Source of the DNA: Bryoerythrophyllum caledonicum
Lineage: Eukaryota > Streptophyta > Bryopsida > Pottiales > Pottiaceae
DNA: 64,000 bases
NCBI GenBank assembly: GCA_963971425.1
Contig: OZ020524.1
Location: 16,061,845 to 16,125,844 of the forward strand
Direction of reading: 5' to 3'
Under the pieces are notes generated by a model that was not told where the DNA came from, did no database searches, and saw only the letters and a program-made list of their open reading frames with translations. This document shows positions 15,301-26,484 of this stretch, in pieces. How positions within the stretch are numbered: position 1 is the stretch's first letter; each line of letters starts with the position of its first letter. Made by a program: the position numbers and the translations under genes.

Positions 15301-18300
15301 TACAAAAAGACATATTTTATATACCTTTGCGTTGATACTACAAGATTGAGGAGAAACCAAAAATCCTTCACATTGGTCATTTTGTACAATGTAGAACTTG
15401 AAGTTTAATAGAGCTTCACTACAATTGCGAATATTGAAGGTGAACCTAGAACCAAGGCCTAAACAAATAAGACCAAAGTCAATTGCTTTTGTGTCAATGC
15501 ACAACAATGGATTGCCAACTCTACCACAAAAAAATACAACAGGATTGAATTCTGTGCCTTCAACATTCCATACAAACTTTGTTTCAAATGTTCCACGTAG
15601 CTGTGTATAAATGCTAACACTAATGCATTGTACTTGTTTCATTGGAATAATTCCCTCTGTTGGTGTAAATTTAAAACTAACTGCTTTTGTTTCGGTACAA
15701 CATGATTGATATCTTGCCTGCATTCAATCTTATAATTATTTTTATTTATGCACATGAATATGTGCTAAGTTTCCTATTAATATACCTCTACGGATAATTT
15801 CAAGTATTATTTGTAACCAATGCAATCTTTTAAAGCTTATTAAATCAAATAAGATTTACAATAACGCAATCTATTCATTTCATTAACTTAATTTTTTAAA
15901 ATGAACTTAATAGAGACATGATCCATTTTATCAAAATCATAAAAGAATTTTTGTATTTTAAACACCAATGAAGAATTTAACATATTGAACATTCATTTAT
16001 ATTTAAGATACTTCCAATAATATGCATCAATAATGTTTTAAAATTAGGCAAAGGAATTCCTCAATTATTTTGTATAATCCAAAGTACTATGGATGAAAAA
16101 AACAAAATCATTATTCTAAATTTCAAAATCATATTATTTAAAATGTTTTATATAATATTTATTTAAAAAAATGAGTTACATTATATAAATTTGAACATTT
16201 ATAAAGTATATATATACATATCTTATCTTTAATAATTACACAATCATTTATATTAATGACGACATTTATGTTTGGAATCTGTAAAATGTGAAATGAAACA
16301 TTTGTAATTATTTGCTATAGAGGTTTTTCTAACCTCCAAATCCCCTAGATTTTGAAGTTTTACTTCATAATTATAAGATGAAAAGAGATAAAGGTCTTGT
16401 AAATTTAGCTTGCACGGAAAAAATTGAGTGACAGGTCCGACTCCAGTTCCTTCCAAATGCACTACTAATTGTTCAGATTTTCCCGAAATTTTACAAAATG
16501 CTTCGCAATAGTACCTAAATATATGTCATATGTAGTAACATTAATGTAAAAATCATCTTTCTATAAAAGTTGCAGCTTTTATTAAAGCCTCTACATAAAA
16601 CACATGATTTGAAAACTTTGACCTTATTATGAATCTTGATAACCTTTTTATATTTGTGACTATAATATCAAAACCACATAGTAAATAATATTTGACTAAA
16701 TATTATACATGTATATCACATAATAAATTGTATATGTTGTGGTAAAAACATTTATCAATGATCTCAATCATGAAAAAGAAAAGAATGACTTGTTTTTCCT
16801 TTGTAACATTTAAAAAAAATCATTGAATATTTAAAGTATAATCATTTTTAAAGTTTTGGTATTTGATATACAATTTTTAAATTAAAAAATCATGTTTTGG
16901 TTCCAAGTTTATTATACAATTGTAAAACTTTGAAGTAAGAAATATATACAATAGTTTTATGATATCAATAGAATATCTTCATTAAGTATCAAGTTTTGGG
17001 TCTAGGATTTGAATTTTAGTGTTAGAATTTTATTTGTAAACTTAAATTATTGGTATATGACATTATGAATTTTTATAATATTACAAATTATTACCTAAAA
17101 CCTCTAAAAAATATTATGACTAAAAGATTATTTAAATTCATGTATTAATGATGATGACATATATAATAATGGTGTCTTTTAATAGTAATAATAATACAAA
17201 TTCAAACATTAAAAAATTATATTTTAAATATGATTGTTTCGTATTAATTTTCATTTATATGAATATTTGAATGAACCTTGCCTCTTGGAATGGGTCGTGG
17301 TGGAGAGTACAATCCAGTTTTAGAGATTGGATAATGAATGTGTCCTCCGCAAGGTTGTGTCTCTATGGAATGGCACGCATCTTCTTCACAACTATAGGGT
17401 TGTCGGCACATATGTAGAAGAGCAGATGTCACCGCCAACTCAACGCCTCAATCTTCTATCTCCAACTTGCCTCCCTCTTCTTCATGTTCTAGTCGGTCCA
17501 TTCCTCACACAGATGTTTGACGTCTTGCACAAGCAATTACTTTTTCCAACATGAGGTGCTCTCTGATACTCAAAGACATTGTCACCAAGGCCGTCCAGCT
17601 ATGCATAGTTTGCAGGGATCCTATCCGGATTATGTCCCTATGAAACCTTCCCAACGTAGACAAGTCTATGTCTTGTGCGTCATAAACCCGAGGAATTTGT
17701 AGAGCCGTTGCCAAAAAATCTTTGGATTCGAGCTCGTGAAGTCTTAGCCACCTCCAAAGAGAGAGCAGTCGTGGAACAAAGTCAAATCCGTCCGGTCTAC
17801 CTTGCTCTTCAGCACATAGACCGTACGCTTGGGGTACTTCTCCGCACTCTCTTGTTGACTTTCTTCCCAGGTACGCTATTGATTGCAAGCAATTGTTGCC
17901 CCAAGATTGAGAAGCCGTCTAGAATGATCCATGTCGATGGCCTCCCCTACATCGTCCTCCTCCGCCCCATCCGTTGCATTATTGTCAAGAATAGCATCAT
18001 CCAACTCCGCCAAAGCGGAAGGTTGTCTCGCCACAAACCTCCTCTTTTTTTGGTTGGGGCCGCCGGAGGCTTTCTTGGAAGAGGGGTCAATCTTGGTGGA
18101 CGATTCTCTTCTTCAATGTTTAGGTTCTTAGACATTCTTAGGTTTGGGGTCTTGGGCACTCCAGGGTTTAGTGTCTTAGGACTGCAGTCTAGACAAGGGT
18201 AGACAGTCTCACCAAAGACGCCTTCGGATACTATAAGAGCGCCTCTGATGGGAACGAGTACAAGACCACAAAGCACTCGCTCTAGCAAGACGTTAAACGT

Positions 18301-21300
18301 CTATGTGAGGAGTGGGTTGGTCAGAGCATGAAGAGGTGGGAGGTGAGCTGGGGGTGCCATTGGCTCTTCAACGTGTGTGCTGACAACTCCATTGCCACGA
18401 AATAGATGGCCGCCCTGCCATAGAAGCATGGCATGCCATAGAAACATGACCTCATGGGGGCCACTCCATCATTAATCTCTAAATCAGAATCGTACTTTCC
18501 GCCATGGCACATTCCAAGATACAAGGCTTATTTAAACATTCATGCTCTGCAACAACTTATAAAATACTCATGTCATAAAAGACACTATTATACATTTAAA
18601 ATGCATAATAGTGCACTTTATAACATACTTAATACAATTTAAAATTGCAATGAAATATTGAAGTATTCAAATTTTATGAACAACTAATTTTTCATGAAGC
18701 AATAAATGTAACTAAGAACGTAATATTTTGAATTTTCTTGGTAATTACTTAAAGGCACGTAGAGGTGAAAAGGTGATGGTGATCTCTATTCGACTATTGG
18801 GCCAACATTCTCCATATGCAGGAGTCAACATAAAAGCCTGTGATTCATTTAAGTTGTTTGGTTACTATTGTATCAAATTTAAATATCATTGTGTGATATG
18901 AAAACAATAGATGATAAAGATTAGATTTAATTATACATTGTTCTACTCCAAGGGAGAATTTGTGTATTGAAATCAACCTTTTCAATATTGTCTTCAACTT
19001 CACAAAGATTGGTAGTTTTTATGGATGTGTCTAATGGACTTAAGCCATTATCAATGAATGCATTTGGTGCATGAGGAAAATCTTTGTCCAAGGCTTTTAA
19101 ATGTGCATGATATGCAACATTATCCTTCTCAGTTGCAAATCTGGTCAATCCCTTCCAAATGAAACCTGCCATGTTCAGTAATAGTCGGTTTGACTTTAAA
19201 CATGTAATTTTTACATTCGTATTTACAAGCTTGAAGTATACATGTATTGTGATAATAGATTGAATTCAAAAATTAAAATAAACTTAAAGATGGTGTGCAT
19301 CAATTATAATATATGGCAAACATACTGTAAGATCAAATTTAATGTAAGCTCCACTTTTAACCTTATACTCAACATACAACATGATTTTTTCCTCCTTTTT
19401 TATGTATTAATAAACGATACTGCTTGTATTCAGTCAAAACTAAATACCAACTAACTACACTTGAAATGAATTTGTCAATTTAAAGTTCCAACATTGACAT
19501 CATCGATAAATTGAAAGTTCAATGAAACAAAATTGGTAGCAAAAGGCAAAACATGGTTTTTAAAAGGAACTAGCAGAATTGATTGTCTATCTCCTTCATA
19601 CTTTGCAACAATGTCCACAAGAAAAGGGCCAAGACAACATAATAGCATTCATGTTGCAAAGAAATTGAAAAAATATGGTTGTAGAATTACTTTTCCCATA
19701 TGAAGTATGCAACTATAGAAGAATAGTTTTCCACATGTATGATCATTTGGGAGCTCTTTTTTATAAATGTAGGCACAACTATCGCAACATCTGTAGACAA
19801 ACCTACATCTAGCTGACATCATTCCACATCTTTGTTAGATGATTGCAAGTAACAATATGAAATATGAATCTCCATATTACATACTTAATATATCTATTCT
19901 TATATTTTTAATCTTTATAAATAAATGTATAGAAAAACTTCAATCTATGTAGTCATAGTACGATGTAATTTAATTTGATGATCATTTAATGTTCTATAGA
20001 TATCATAAAGATGGGATAGAGTTCTTGTTTACCTCCAAACCATCACCATAAAGTTTGCAATACATTTTTTCATCATTATCATTAAATGAAACTACAAGTT
20101 CCCCTTCATGAACACCAACCAAAGGTGGGCAAAATTGTACATATACTTCTAGAAAATTTTTAGGTTCTACAATTCCACATGCAGGAGAGACTGCAAAAAA
20201 TCCATTTGTCCGCAATGTAAATTTTGCTTCTCTTGTTCCTAAATTGCGGAGCATGATATTTTTTGTACACATTAAATTTGCAGGAATTTGTTGAAAATGG
20301 ATTTCATCGGGCAGGTCCAAAATTGCTACAATTGTATCCATGCAACAAAAATTTAGCACTTTAAAATTCAATATAGGTTTTTACCACGTTTCAAAATATG
20401 ATATTAAATTAAATAACTAAATGATCAAACAAAAGAAATTGACATATTGAACCTATCATAGGAAATTATGCACAATTATGATTTTCATTCAACAATTTCA
20501 CTAGACTTTATATATTTTCAAACAAATCCACCTATATGGTATGTTTCACAAAACATCATTTTTACTTTATTCTTGACTTGAGAATATAGTTTTTTGATGT
20601 TACAATATATCTTCTTCATTTTGAGCATATCATTTATTTATATGTTTTGCAAACTATTAATTTTTAAATATTTTATAGTAATGTTTTTAAAATATAGCTA
20701 GTTAATTAATGTATCATGCTTTGAATAGCCATAGAATAGTTTTCAATACATATTACTGTACAAAGTGGTCACTCTTGGACACTCCATCTAGAACTAATTA
20801 TTATCCTAGACTGTAGTGGTTCGGACACAATGGATATCACATAGGTATTACATGGGTAACACCTAGGCATTGAACATGGTATCACCTATGCATTACATGG
20901 ATAACACTTATGCATTAAATGGAGTATTGCATAGGTATTACATCAATAACACCTAGGCATTGAACGGGGTACCACCTTGGCATTACATGGATATCACCTT
21001 AACAAATTTCTTGAATTTTCCAAAATTTTTGGACACTCTCCATTTTGAATGAATTGTGTACAAAACCGACCATTGAATAGGATAGAACTTATGTGGTAAA
21101 CATGGTCAAGGACACCTAATATTTCTCGCAAACATAGAAGTTAGTATTTTGTTTCAAATAAATCATTTAATACATAAATTTTGGATCTATAATTATGCAC
21201 TTGATTTTTATTTGTTTCAAATCTCAATTTAATAACATGCTTTGATTAATTAAATTTAGACCATACTAATTATAGTTATAATAATTTTAATTATACTAAT

Positions 21301-23831
21301 TTTAAATATATATTTATATACTACAGATCCTTCTTTTAAATAAACATATATTTATAAAGAAAATGATTGCATGTCAAATTTACCATTCATCATAAACCAT
21401 AAATCATTTCTCAAAGTTTGAATACAACAAAAATATTGTAATTCACTAAATTTGGTACAAAACATTTGAAATTTATTAATGAATATTTGTAATCTTTTCT
21501 TGTTAGAACCATGATGAAATGTAAGTACACACATCATGAAATATAATTTTTAGCTAATACATAAAGGTTTCAATATTATAAATGAACTTTTAGAGTATTT
21601 ATTGGTGAAATTAACAACTTTACTATACTCAGTGTATAAAAATAATTTCAAAGTAAAATTATATATCTAAATATTATACTAATTAACATTTAATAAGATT
21701 GACTAAAAATAATTTTGAATTCAAATACAAGGTATATTTTTGGCCCATATTGTCCGATTTGCATATGAAAGCCCAATGTTTTATTTGTGCATCAACTCTA
21801 GATTTCTTTATATATGTATAAATGAAGATGAAGCAAAACTTTGGCCTCTGGTGGAGACCACCATGAATAGAGTGTTTGTTTATTCCACCACTAAAATGAT
21901 GTCTAACGAACAAAGAATTAGTAGTATGGAACTACTCTCAAAGGTTTAGGATTTAAGTTTAAGTTTAAGTTTAGAAAATATAAACAAACTTAAAACCTTA
22001 AAGTTACACTTAAATTTGAAGTTTAAGTTTATTTGAAAGTATATAAATTCACATGTAATGACTATGAATGTATATATCTATTCATAATACCCAAAAATAT
22101 AGAAATAGATGACATCTAACTAAAGATTTACGAATCTCTAAACAAAATGATGGTCCATGGATAGATGTTTCTTAGGAATCATATCTCAATTTTAAATACA
22201 CATTATTTGTTAATTTATGGCATGAAAAAAAATCTTTGAGTTGGATTTTGATGGACCTCTTGCTCCATGGCATATTACCGGGACTTCAAACTTTTCTCTT
22301 TCAGTAACCACTACTATCAACGCTTCTTGGTCGTCTTCACTTTTGGGACAAAAATTAACAACATATTGAATCTGTTGTATAATTTTGTATAATTTGAAAC
22401 TAATTGTTAGTATCTATATCTTAAGTAGATTATAAATCATATATTCTAAAATACATACTAATAATAATATGTGGTATGAAGATACTTCATTATTTACCTC
22501 CATTCCAGGGGCAACCTTGCTTGTGCATCTTTCATCAAATCCCATAAGTTTGTTAGTATCAGGTGGAGCATATAATTGTACATTCAGGTACTCAGATAAA
22601 AGTGGCAATACTTGCACTCGTCTTGCAATCTAAAAATCAATTAGAAGCAGATAAGAAGATTTATTACAACAATGAGGGTATTTGACTAATAATTTAAAAA
22701 CATAATATGTGTTATATGCTCTTTAATCTAGATTTATTCCATAATTCCTTTTCAAAATATGAATGTTTAAGGATACGTTTTTCATCAAAGATTATGTTTC
22801 TAATATGAAAGTTTTGATTTGAATATAACATTGCCATTTAACAAGTAAAAAAATAATGCAAATTCAAGTAAGAAAACATTAATATAAAACATGGATTATT
22901 TTTTGACCATCGATTGCCCTAAAAATAAATAAAAATTAATAGCTATAACTTAAAGATTTCAATTACACACCTTGTCGTTGTTTCTGAGATTCAAAACCTT
23001 AGAATATTGTTGATATGCTTTATAATTTCTGAAAACTACTTCAGGTGGAAATGGTTGAAATAATGGACAATCTATTCTTACATGAGAGGGTTCCTGTAAG
23101 CAACCATACATTTAATGTGCATCATAGAAAAACCAATTTCTAACTAATAGAAATTTAATGTTCTCAAGCACATCACTAATAGATATTATTATATATAAAT
23201 ATAATAAAGGTAGTCAATGCAAATTATGAATACATAATTAATCAGAATTCCACAGATTTCAAAATTTAATTACATTTGATTGAACATTGAAGATTTCATC
23301 ACACAATCAAAATACCTTTTTTTGAGAGGTTTAGTAGGAAAAATATAAATTGAAGGCTTAAAATAGTTAAAATAGACATGTATTAGCTTCTACATTTAAC
23401 ATAGATAACTACACTACTGTCTCACCAAATACTTATTTTCGCAAAAATTATGATGTCCAATTATATGGGGCTTTTCTCGAATAGAGCCATCAACATATGA
23501 CACTTGTGGATGAAGTTTTTCTTCGACTACTTCACTTGGTTTTTTCTGCAAGTTTAATTTATATACTTTTACAATGATATAATCAGTTTTAAATTTAAGG
23601 ATTACAAAATCAAAACCATCCTCAATTGAATATATATTCAAGACTCAAATTTACCTTTGACACATTTGGAGGAGCATCATCATATGACTTATATTTAATT
23701 GTTGATGCAGGATCGGCCTTTATGGCCTTGGATTTGTCTCTTGGCCTAGTAATGTGCAAGTTTGAAAGTGTTCTATTATATGATTGGGGATTATTTTTCT
23801 CTTTCAGGATCCTTGATTTTAATGGTTCCAT
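254..23831 (-). CDS. HYDIN: HYDIN-like axonemal central-pair protein, N-terminal ~3,880 residues (gene continues off left edge)
   Basis: HYDIN is a giant ASH/MSP-domain protein of the ciliary central-pair apparatus. I recognise the family from the FQPFPPEVVFRNY and LRNNDK segments, GARAILDLPDEIHF, the many immunoglobulin-like ASH modules, and an internal P-loop. Exons, in minus-strand order: 23831-23655, 23545-23426, 23093-22971, 22629-22498, 22371-22257, 20325-20033, 19193-18978, 18837-18749, 16514-16334, 15717-15325, 15073-14939, 14742-14421, 14289-14027, 13884-13554, 13191-12720, 11573-11291, 10984-10711, 10165-9497, 9408-9188, 8980-8006, 7896-7792, 7605-7435, 7265-5106, 4849-4674, 4435-4264, 3985-3683, 3400-2325, 2104-1867, 1707-254. 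Every junction is GT-AG and keeps the frame. The 6/7 and 7/8 joins are least certain, and a small exon may be missing there. The start is the ATG at 23831, the first in frame. Known animal HYDIN is about 5,100 aa, so roughly 1,200 residues should lie beyond the left edge. Confidence 0.93.
6750..6850 (-). other. P-loop (adenylate-kinase-like) segment inside HYDIN exon 23
   Basis: Exon 23 (7265-5106, 720 codons, the largest exon) reads IVIYGAPFCGKTTQGKLLAK here. This is a Walker A pattern (G-x4-G-K-T), followed about 100 residues later by GVIFDGLN, a Walker-B-like hydrophobic-Asp stretch near 6530. HYDIN proteins of other organisms carry a nucleotide-kinase-like insert at this position between ASH modules, so this supports both the family call and the exon order. 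Whether it still binds nucleotide is unknown; the GKT core is intact. Confidence 0.85.
8640..9730 (-). other. Three copies of a ~55-residue basic motif in HYDIN exons 18-20
   Basis: Three related segments occur in one protein. The first is at about 9728-9560 (HHYHRKSQSPLTGKLSPM ... KGLGWHRPRFLDK). The second runs 9553-9497 and continues in exon 19 at 9408-9250 (HAHHRKSRSSLTG ... KGLPWFRESFMAR). The third is at 8806-8640 (HMLHRKSRSPLTGKFSPM ... KGLPWLRQSFIDK). The shared pattern is C-x2-H-x2-HRKS-x-S-x-LTG, then KGL-x-W-x-R-x2-F and a Lys/Arg-rich helix ending near a Tyr. Copies 1 and 2 are adjacent; copy 3 follows after an acidic linker of about 100 residues. An intron splits copy 2 directly after SSLTG. 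I know of no named domain with this pattern. Confidence 0.8.
12303..12339. repeat. (AT)n microsatellite in HYDIN intron 15
   Basis: About 18 uninterrupted AT dinucleotides lie inside the intron between exons 15 and 16 (11574-12719). The rest of that 1.1-kb intron is AT-rich and I see no coding sequence in it. Confidence 0.95.
17259..18543. mobile_element. Long-TIR DNA transposon (Mutator-like candidate) in HYDIN intron 8
   Basis: The sequence beginning ATGAATATTTGAATGAACCT at 17259 is mirrored on the opposite strand at 18543 (ATGAATGTTTAAATAAGCCT). Similarity continues for about 80 bp, to about 17340 and 18460. Such long terminal inverted repeats are typical of Mutator-like elements. The interior (17400-18450) is clearly more GC-rich than the surrounding intron. 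It has minus-strand reading frames with a few stops (an acidic stretch with LAELDDAILDNNATDGAEED near 17950-18010), suggesting captured or decayed coding sequence, but I recognise no transposase. I could not find a clean 9-bp target duplication, so the superfamily is inferred from TIR length only. The element lies between HYDIN exons 8 and 9 and does not break the coding frame. Confidence 0.75.
19475..19648 (-). pseudogene. Coding-like relic between HYDIN exons 6 and 7
   Basis: This is a 57-codon open frame on the HYDIN strand: ATG at 19648, stop at 19475. It includes VDIVAKYEGDRQSILLVPFK and ends in FQFIDDVNVG, which resembles a half ASH module. An in-frame TGA directly precedes the ATG and I see no AG acceptor upstream in frame, so it cannot be spliced into the model as it stands. 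It may be a decayed exon, or an exon with a non-canonical acceptor. Confidence 0.35.
20832..20999. repeat. Degenerate minisatellite in HYDIN intron 5
   Basis: About six imperfect copies of a 22-27 bp unit resemble GCATTACATGGATAACACCTA. They alternate GGTATTACATG and GGCATTGAAC variants. The array lies in the 1.9-kb intron 22256-20326; apart from this array and a LINE tail, that intron shows nothing recognisable. Confidence 0.8.
21826..21946 (-). mobile_element. Solo LINE 3'-tail copy in HYDIN intron 5
   Basis: On the minus strand this matches the ~125-bp hairpin-rich tail seen at 24758-24890, 27725-27850 and 39690-39816. Shared parts are GTAGTTCCATACTACTAA, TTTAGTGGTGGAATAAAC, a second stem-loop (GGTGGTCTCCACC), and a terminal run ending in CTTCATCTTC. 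No LINE coding sequence is attached, as expected of an extreme 5' truncation. Confidence 0.75.
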
Positions 23832-24757
23832 AGATAGTTGTTGATAGATTACTTATAGAATATATTGTTTTTCTTCTCCAAACGCCTCACTTTCTGATAA
23901 TGGCCATATGAACATGGAATTTAGGAATTCTCCAATCAATCAAGTATTGTTCCTTTTAGATGCACATTGTTAATCTATCAAGTTTTCATGGAAATTATAA
24001 TTTGATAGTACAATTGCCACTATTGCTATGGATAGATTGATCCATATACTTAAAAAAAATTATATATATAACTATAATTGTAGATAAATTCATTATTTGA
24101 GAATGGAAACATGAATCCTAAGTATTTTGATATATTTGAAAACATGTTACTTTTCTAAAATGAGTCAAAAACATCACTAATGATGTCAAAAAGATACATC
24201 AATATCATTATATATTTATGCAACTATAAATTTGAAATTTTAATAAAGTCTCACAAAATAATAAACTACACAAGTTTCATAAACATATGGAAGATTGATG
24301 TTATCCTTCCTCTATGGTAAAAAGAAGTGGATTTAATATATGATTTGATATTGATTACTATATTAAATAAGAAATTTGATCAATTAGGGTTTGCATTTTA
24401 TAGTATGTGGGATTGAACACAAAGTCTAACCCTAAAAACACCAATAGAAATTGTACTCCATGATAGATTTATATTTTTATATTAATGAACAATCATTTGA
24501 TGAAAGTCATCCATCACAAACCAATTTCCAATTGGAATTTAAATAACAATAATCTATGTTACAAAAAATTGTGTCCATCAATCAAAAATTGTATCATGTG
24601 ACAATCCTACTACAGAAATTCCACAAAATGAAATTTATTGTCTATTCAAAAACTTTCGCTATGACACTCTGTTGAATGTGATATTTTTAGTAACAACAAA
24701 TAATATTATTTCCTTTCATATTGTTAAAAAAATCTCTTGTCTTTTGTGAAAAATAGC
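23832..24757. other. HYDIN upstream region
   Basis: AT-rich sequence upstream of the HYDIN ATG. It should contain the promoter and 5' UTR, but I see no convincing TATA box or conserved element and no other gene. Confidence 0.5.
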
Positions 24758-25310
24758 AAGAAGAACTTCGATCTCCAAAGGGGGCCAACGTAAATAAAGT
24801 GTTTGTTTGTTCTAGCACTAAATCCACGTCCACCGGACATGGGTTAGTAGTATGGAACTACTTCTCTTCTCAAAGATAGACACTATGCACCACATAACAA
24901 GTAACCAAGAACAAATAACCAATGACGTTAAGGAGGCTAATGCGATGAAGTGTTTAGTAGATTTTCATGGGGGGTCTAGCATGTCCGGGATGAGTTTGGT
25001 TGTTTTTGAGTTTCCTTTTGTGTTGTAGTATGGGCATAGCATGTTGGATTGCAATAGTGTAAAAATTTGTAAGGGTGGTCTTGATTGAGGTCGTGGGAAT
25101 TTTGAATGTTTCTTCAAGGGTTGTCATTGAGAGGATAAAGGTGGTGGCTCTCACACCCGCGGTCATGACAATGAGGAGGTCTACTTTCCATCCGAGTGCT
25201 TGAATATCAGTGAGAAGTGGTTGGTATTTATTTATGGTAGTCACGTCTAAAACCGACAATATTCCATGACTAACAGCTAGTTTTTCACTAGAAATCGCCA
25301 ATAATTGCAC
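24758..25310 (-). mobile_element. LINE fragment (copy a): C-terminal endonuclease end plus 3' tail
   Basis: The minus-strand ORF at 25310-24954 contains NKYQPLLTDIQALGWKVD, TAGVRATTFI and IAIQHAMPILQHKRKLKNNQ. It is closely related to the ORF at 39133-39575. The PD and E-x-T part of the restriction-like endonuclease core is missing or replaced upstream of NKY; the Lys of NKY remains. Downstream (24890-24758) comes the conserved hairpin tail ending in a GAAGTTCTTCTTGC-type run. The order ORF end, short spacer, tail is the same as in copy c, which shows the tail is the 3' UTR of this LINE. I found no target-site duplication. Confidence 0.8.
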
Positions 25311-26484
25311 ATGTAACCAACTTCCTAATTTAGCGCCGATAGCAAAAAAAAAGGGTAGCGTAAGTTGGTTTCGAAGTTGGTGGTTTTAGGGGTAAATTAA
25401 TAGAAGGGTGAAGTTTTTTATTACAAAATATGAATTTAGTAATAAAAACATTCATGCCAATAATGAAGAGACAAGGTGGCGGGCATAGGATTGGAAACCA
25501 ACGCCCACAGGTGATTATTACTACAGCTTTAAGTTGATGACAAAGTTGGTTTTATGCCCAAAAAATCATACTACAAAGGTAGTTGGCCACCTTAAGAGAT
25601 GCTTTAATGAAGCATCAGCGTCTAAACCCATCACAAGAGATTGGACATAGATGGTTTGTACAACTCAGTTTGCAATGGGATTTTTGGTTCAATATATTAG
25701 TTTGTGAAGACTTCCAATCATGCTCTAATCTTGAGAGACAAAGCAAAAGAGGGAAGGGCAGGGAAGAGGGAGGAGAGATCTCAACTTGATAGGAGTTTAG
25801 CAATTGGAAACGAATTTTGCAACTTGAGTAAGAAAGTAATCCATCAAGTTTTTTTACCGTGCACATGAAGAAGCTAGTGATGATGATTGTGATGAGGATC
25901 ATTTCTTCTCACAAGGACAATCATCAAAATCAGTCCAACAATGGACTATAGAGGATTGGAGTCACACAAGCGATGCAGAAGGAGATCCTATAAAGGAAGA
26001 CACACAACATCAAGAGGAAGATGAGGAACCTTGGAGCAAAGACAATGACAACGATGCAATGTGGATGTTAGAGCAAAGGGGAGCAATAATTCACAACAAC
26101 AAATACTAGGTAGACTAGCACAAGGATGAAAAGGAAAGGCCCAACAATTTATTCAATACATAACAGTGATCCAAGGACATCAAGGGGGCCATCTAGGAGC
26201 TAAGAGTGGGATGGAAGAAATGGAGGATGGTGACAAAACACATGATTGGTCGACACAAGATAGAGAAGACACTATTTCAAGAGAAGGGCATGTACATGCA
26301 TGGGAGGATGACAAAATCAAGAGGACCATTGGAGAGGAAAGAGATCTAACCATGGATGGCAACAATCAGAGTGGCAAACGTCCAAGGAAGCGGCCAACTC
26401 TAGCACATATCAAAGTATGTGAGCCCTTGCAAAAGAAGGATAAACATTGTAAGGTAAGGAAAAACATCACTAAATTGGTCTATT
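25311..26484. other. Repeat-rich spacer and probable 5' part of the pogo-like element
   Basis: There is no intact gene. From about 25900 the plus strand is purine-rich and contains acidic or basic low-complexity frames interrupted by stops. It leads directly into the pogo-like transposase, so it may be the 5' region or a decayed first ORF of that transposon. Confidence 0.4.

Noticed and set aside
17505-17888. 127-codon minus-strand ORF
   Set aside because: Inside the long-TIR transposon. Another frame there looks equally or more protein-like, so I report the element, not a gene.
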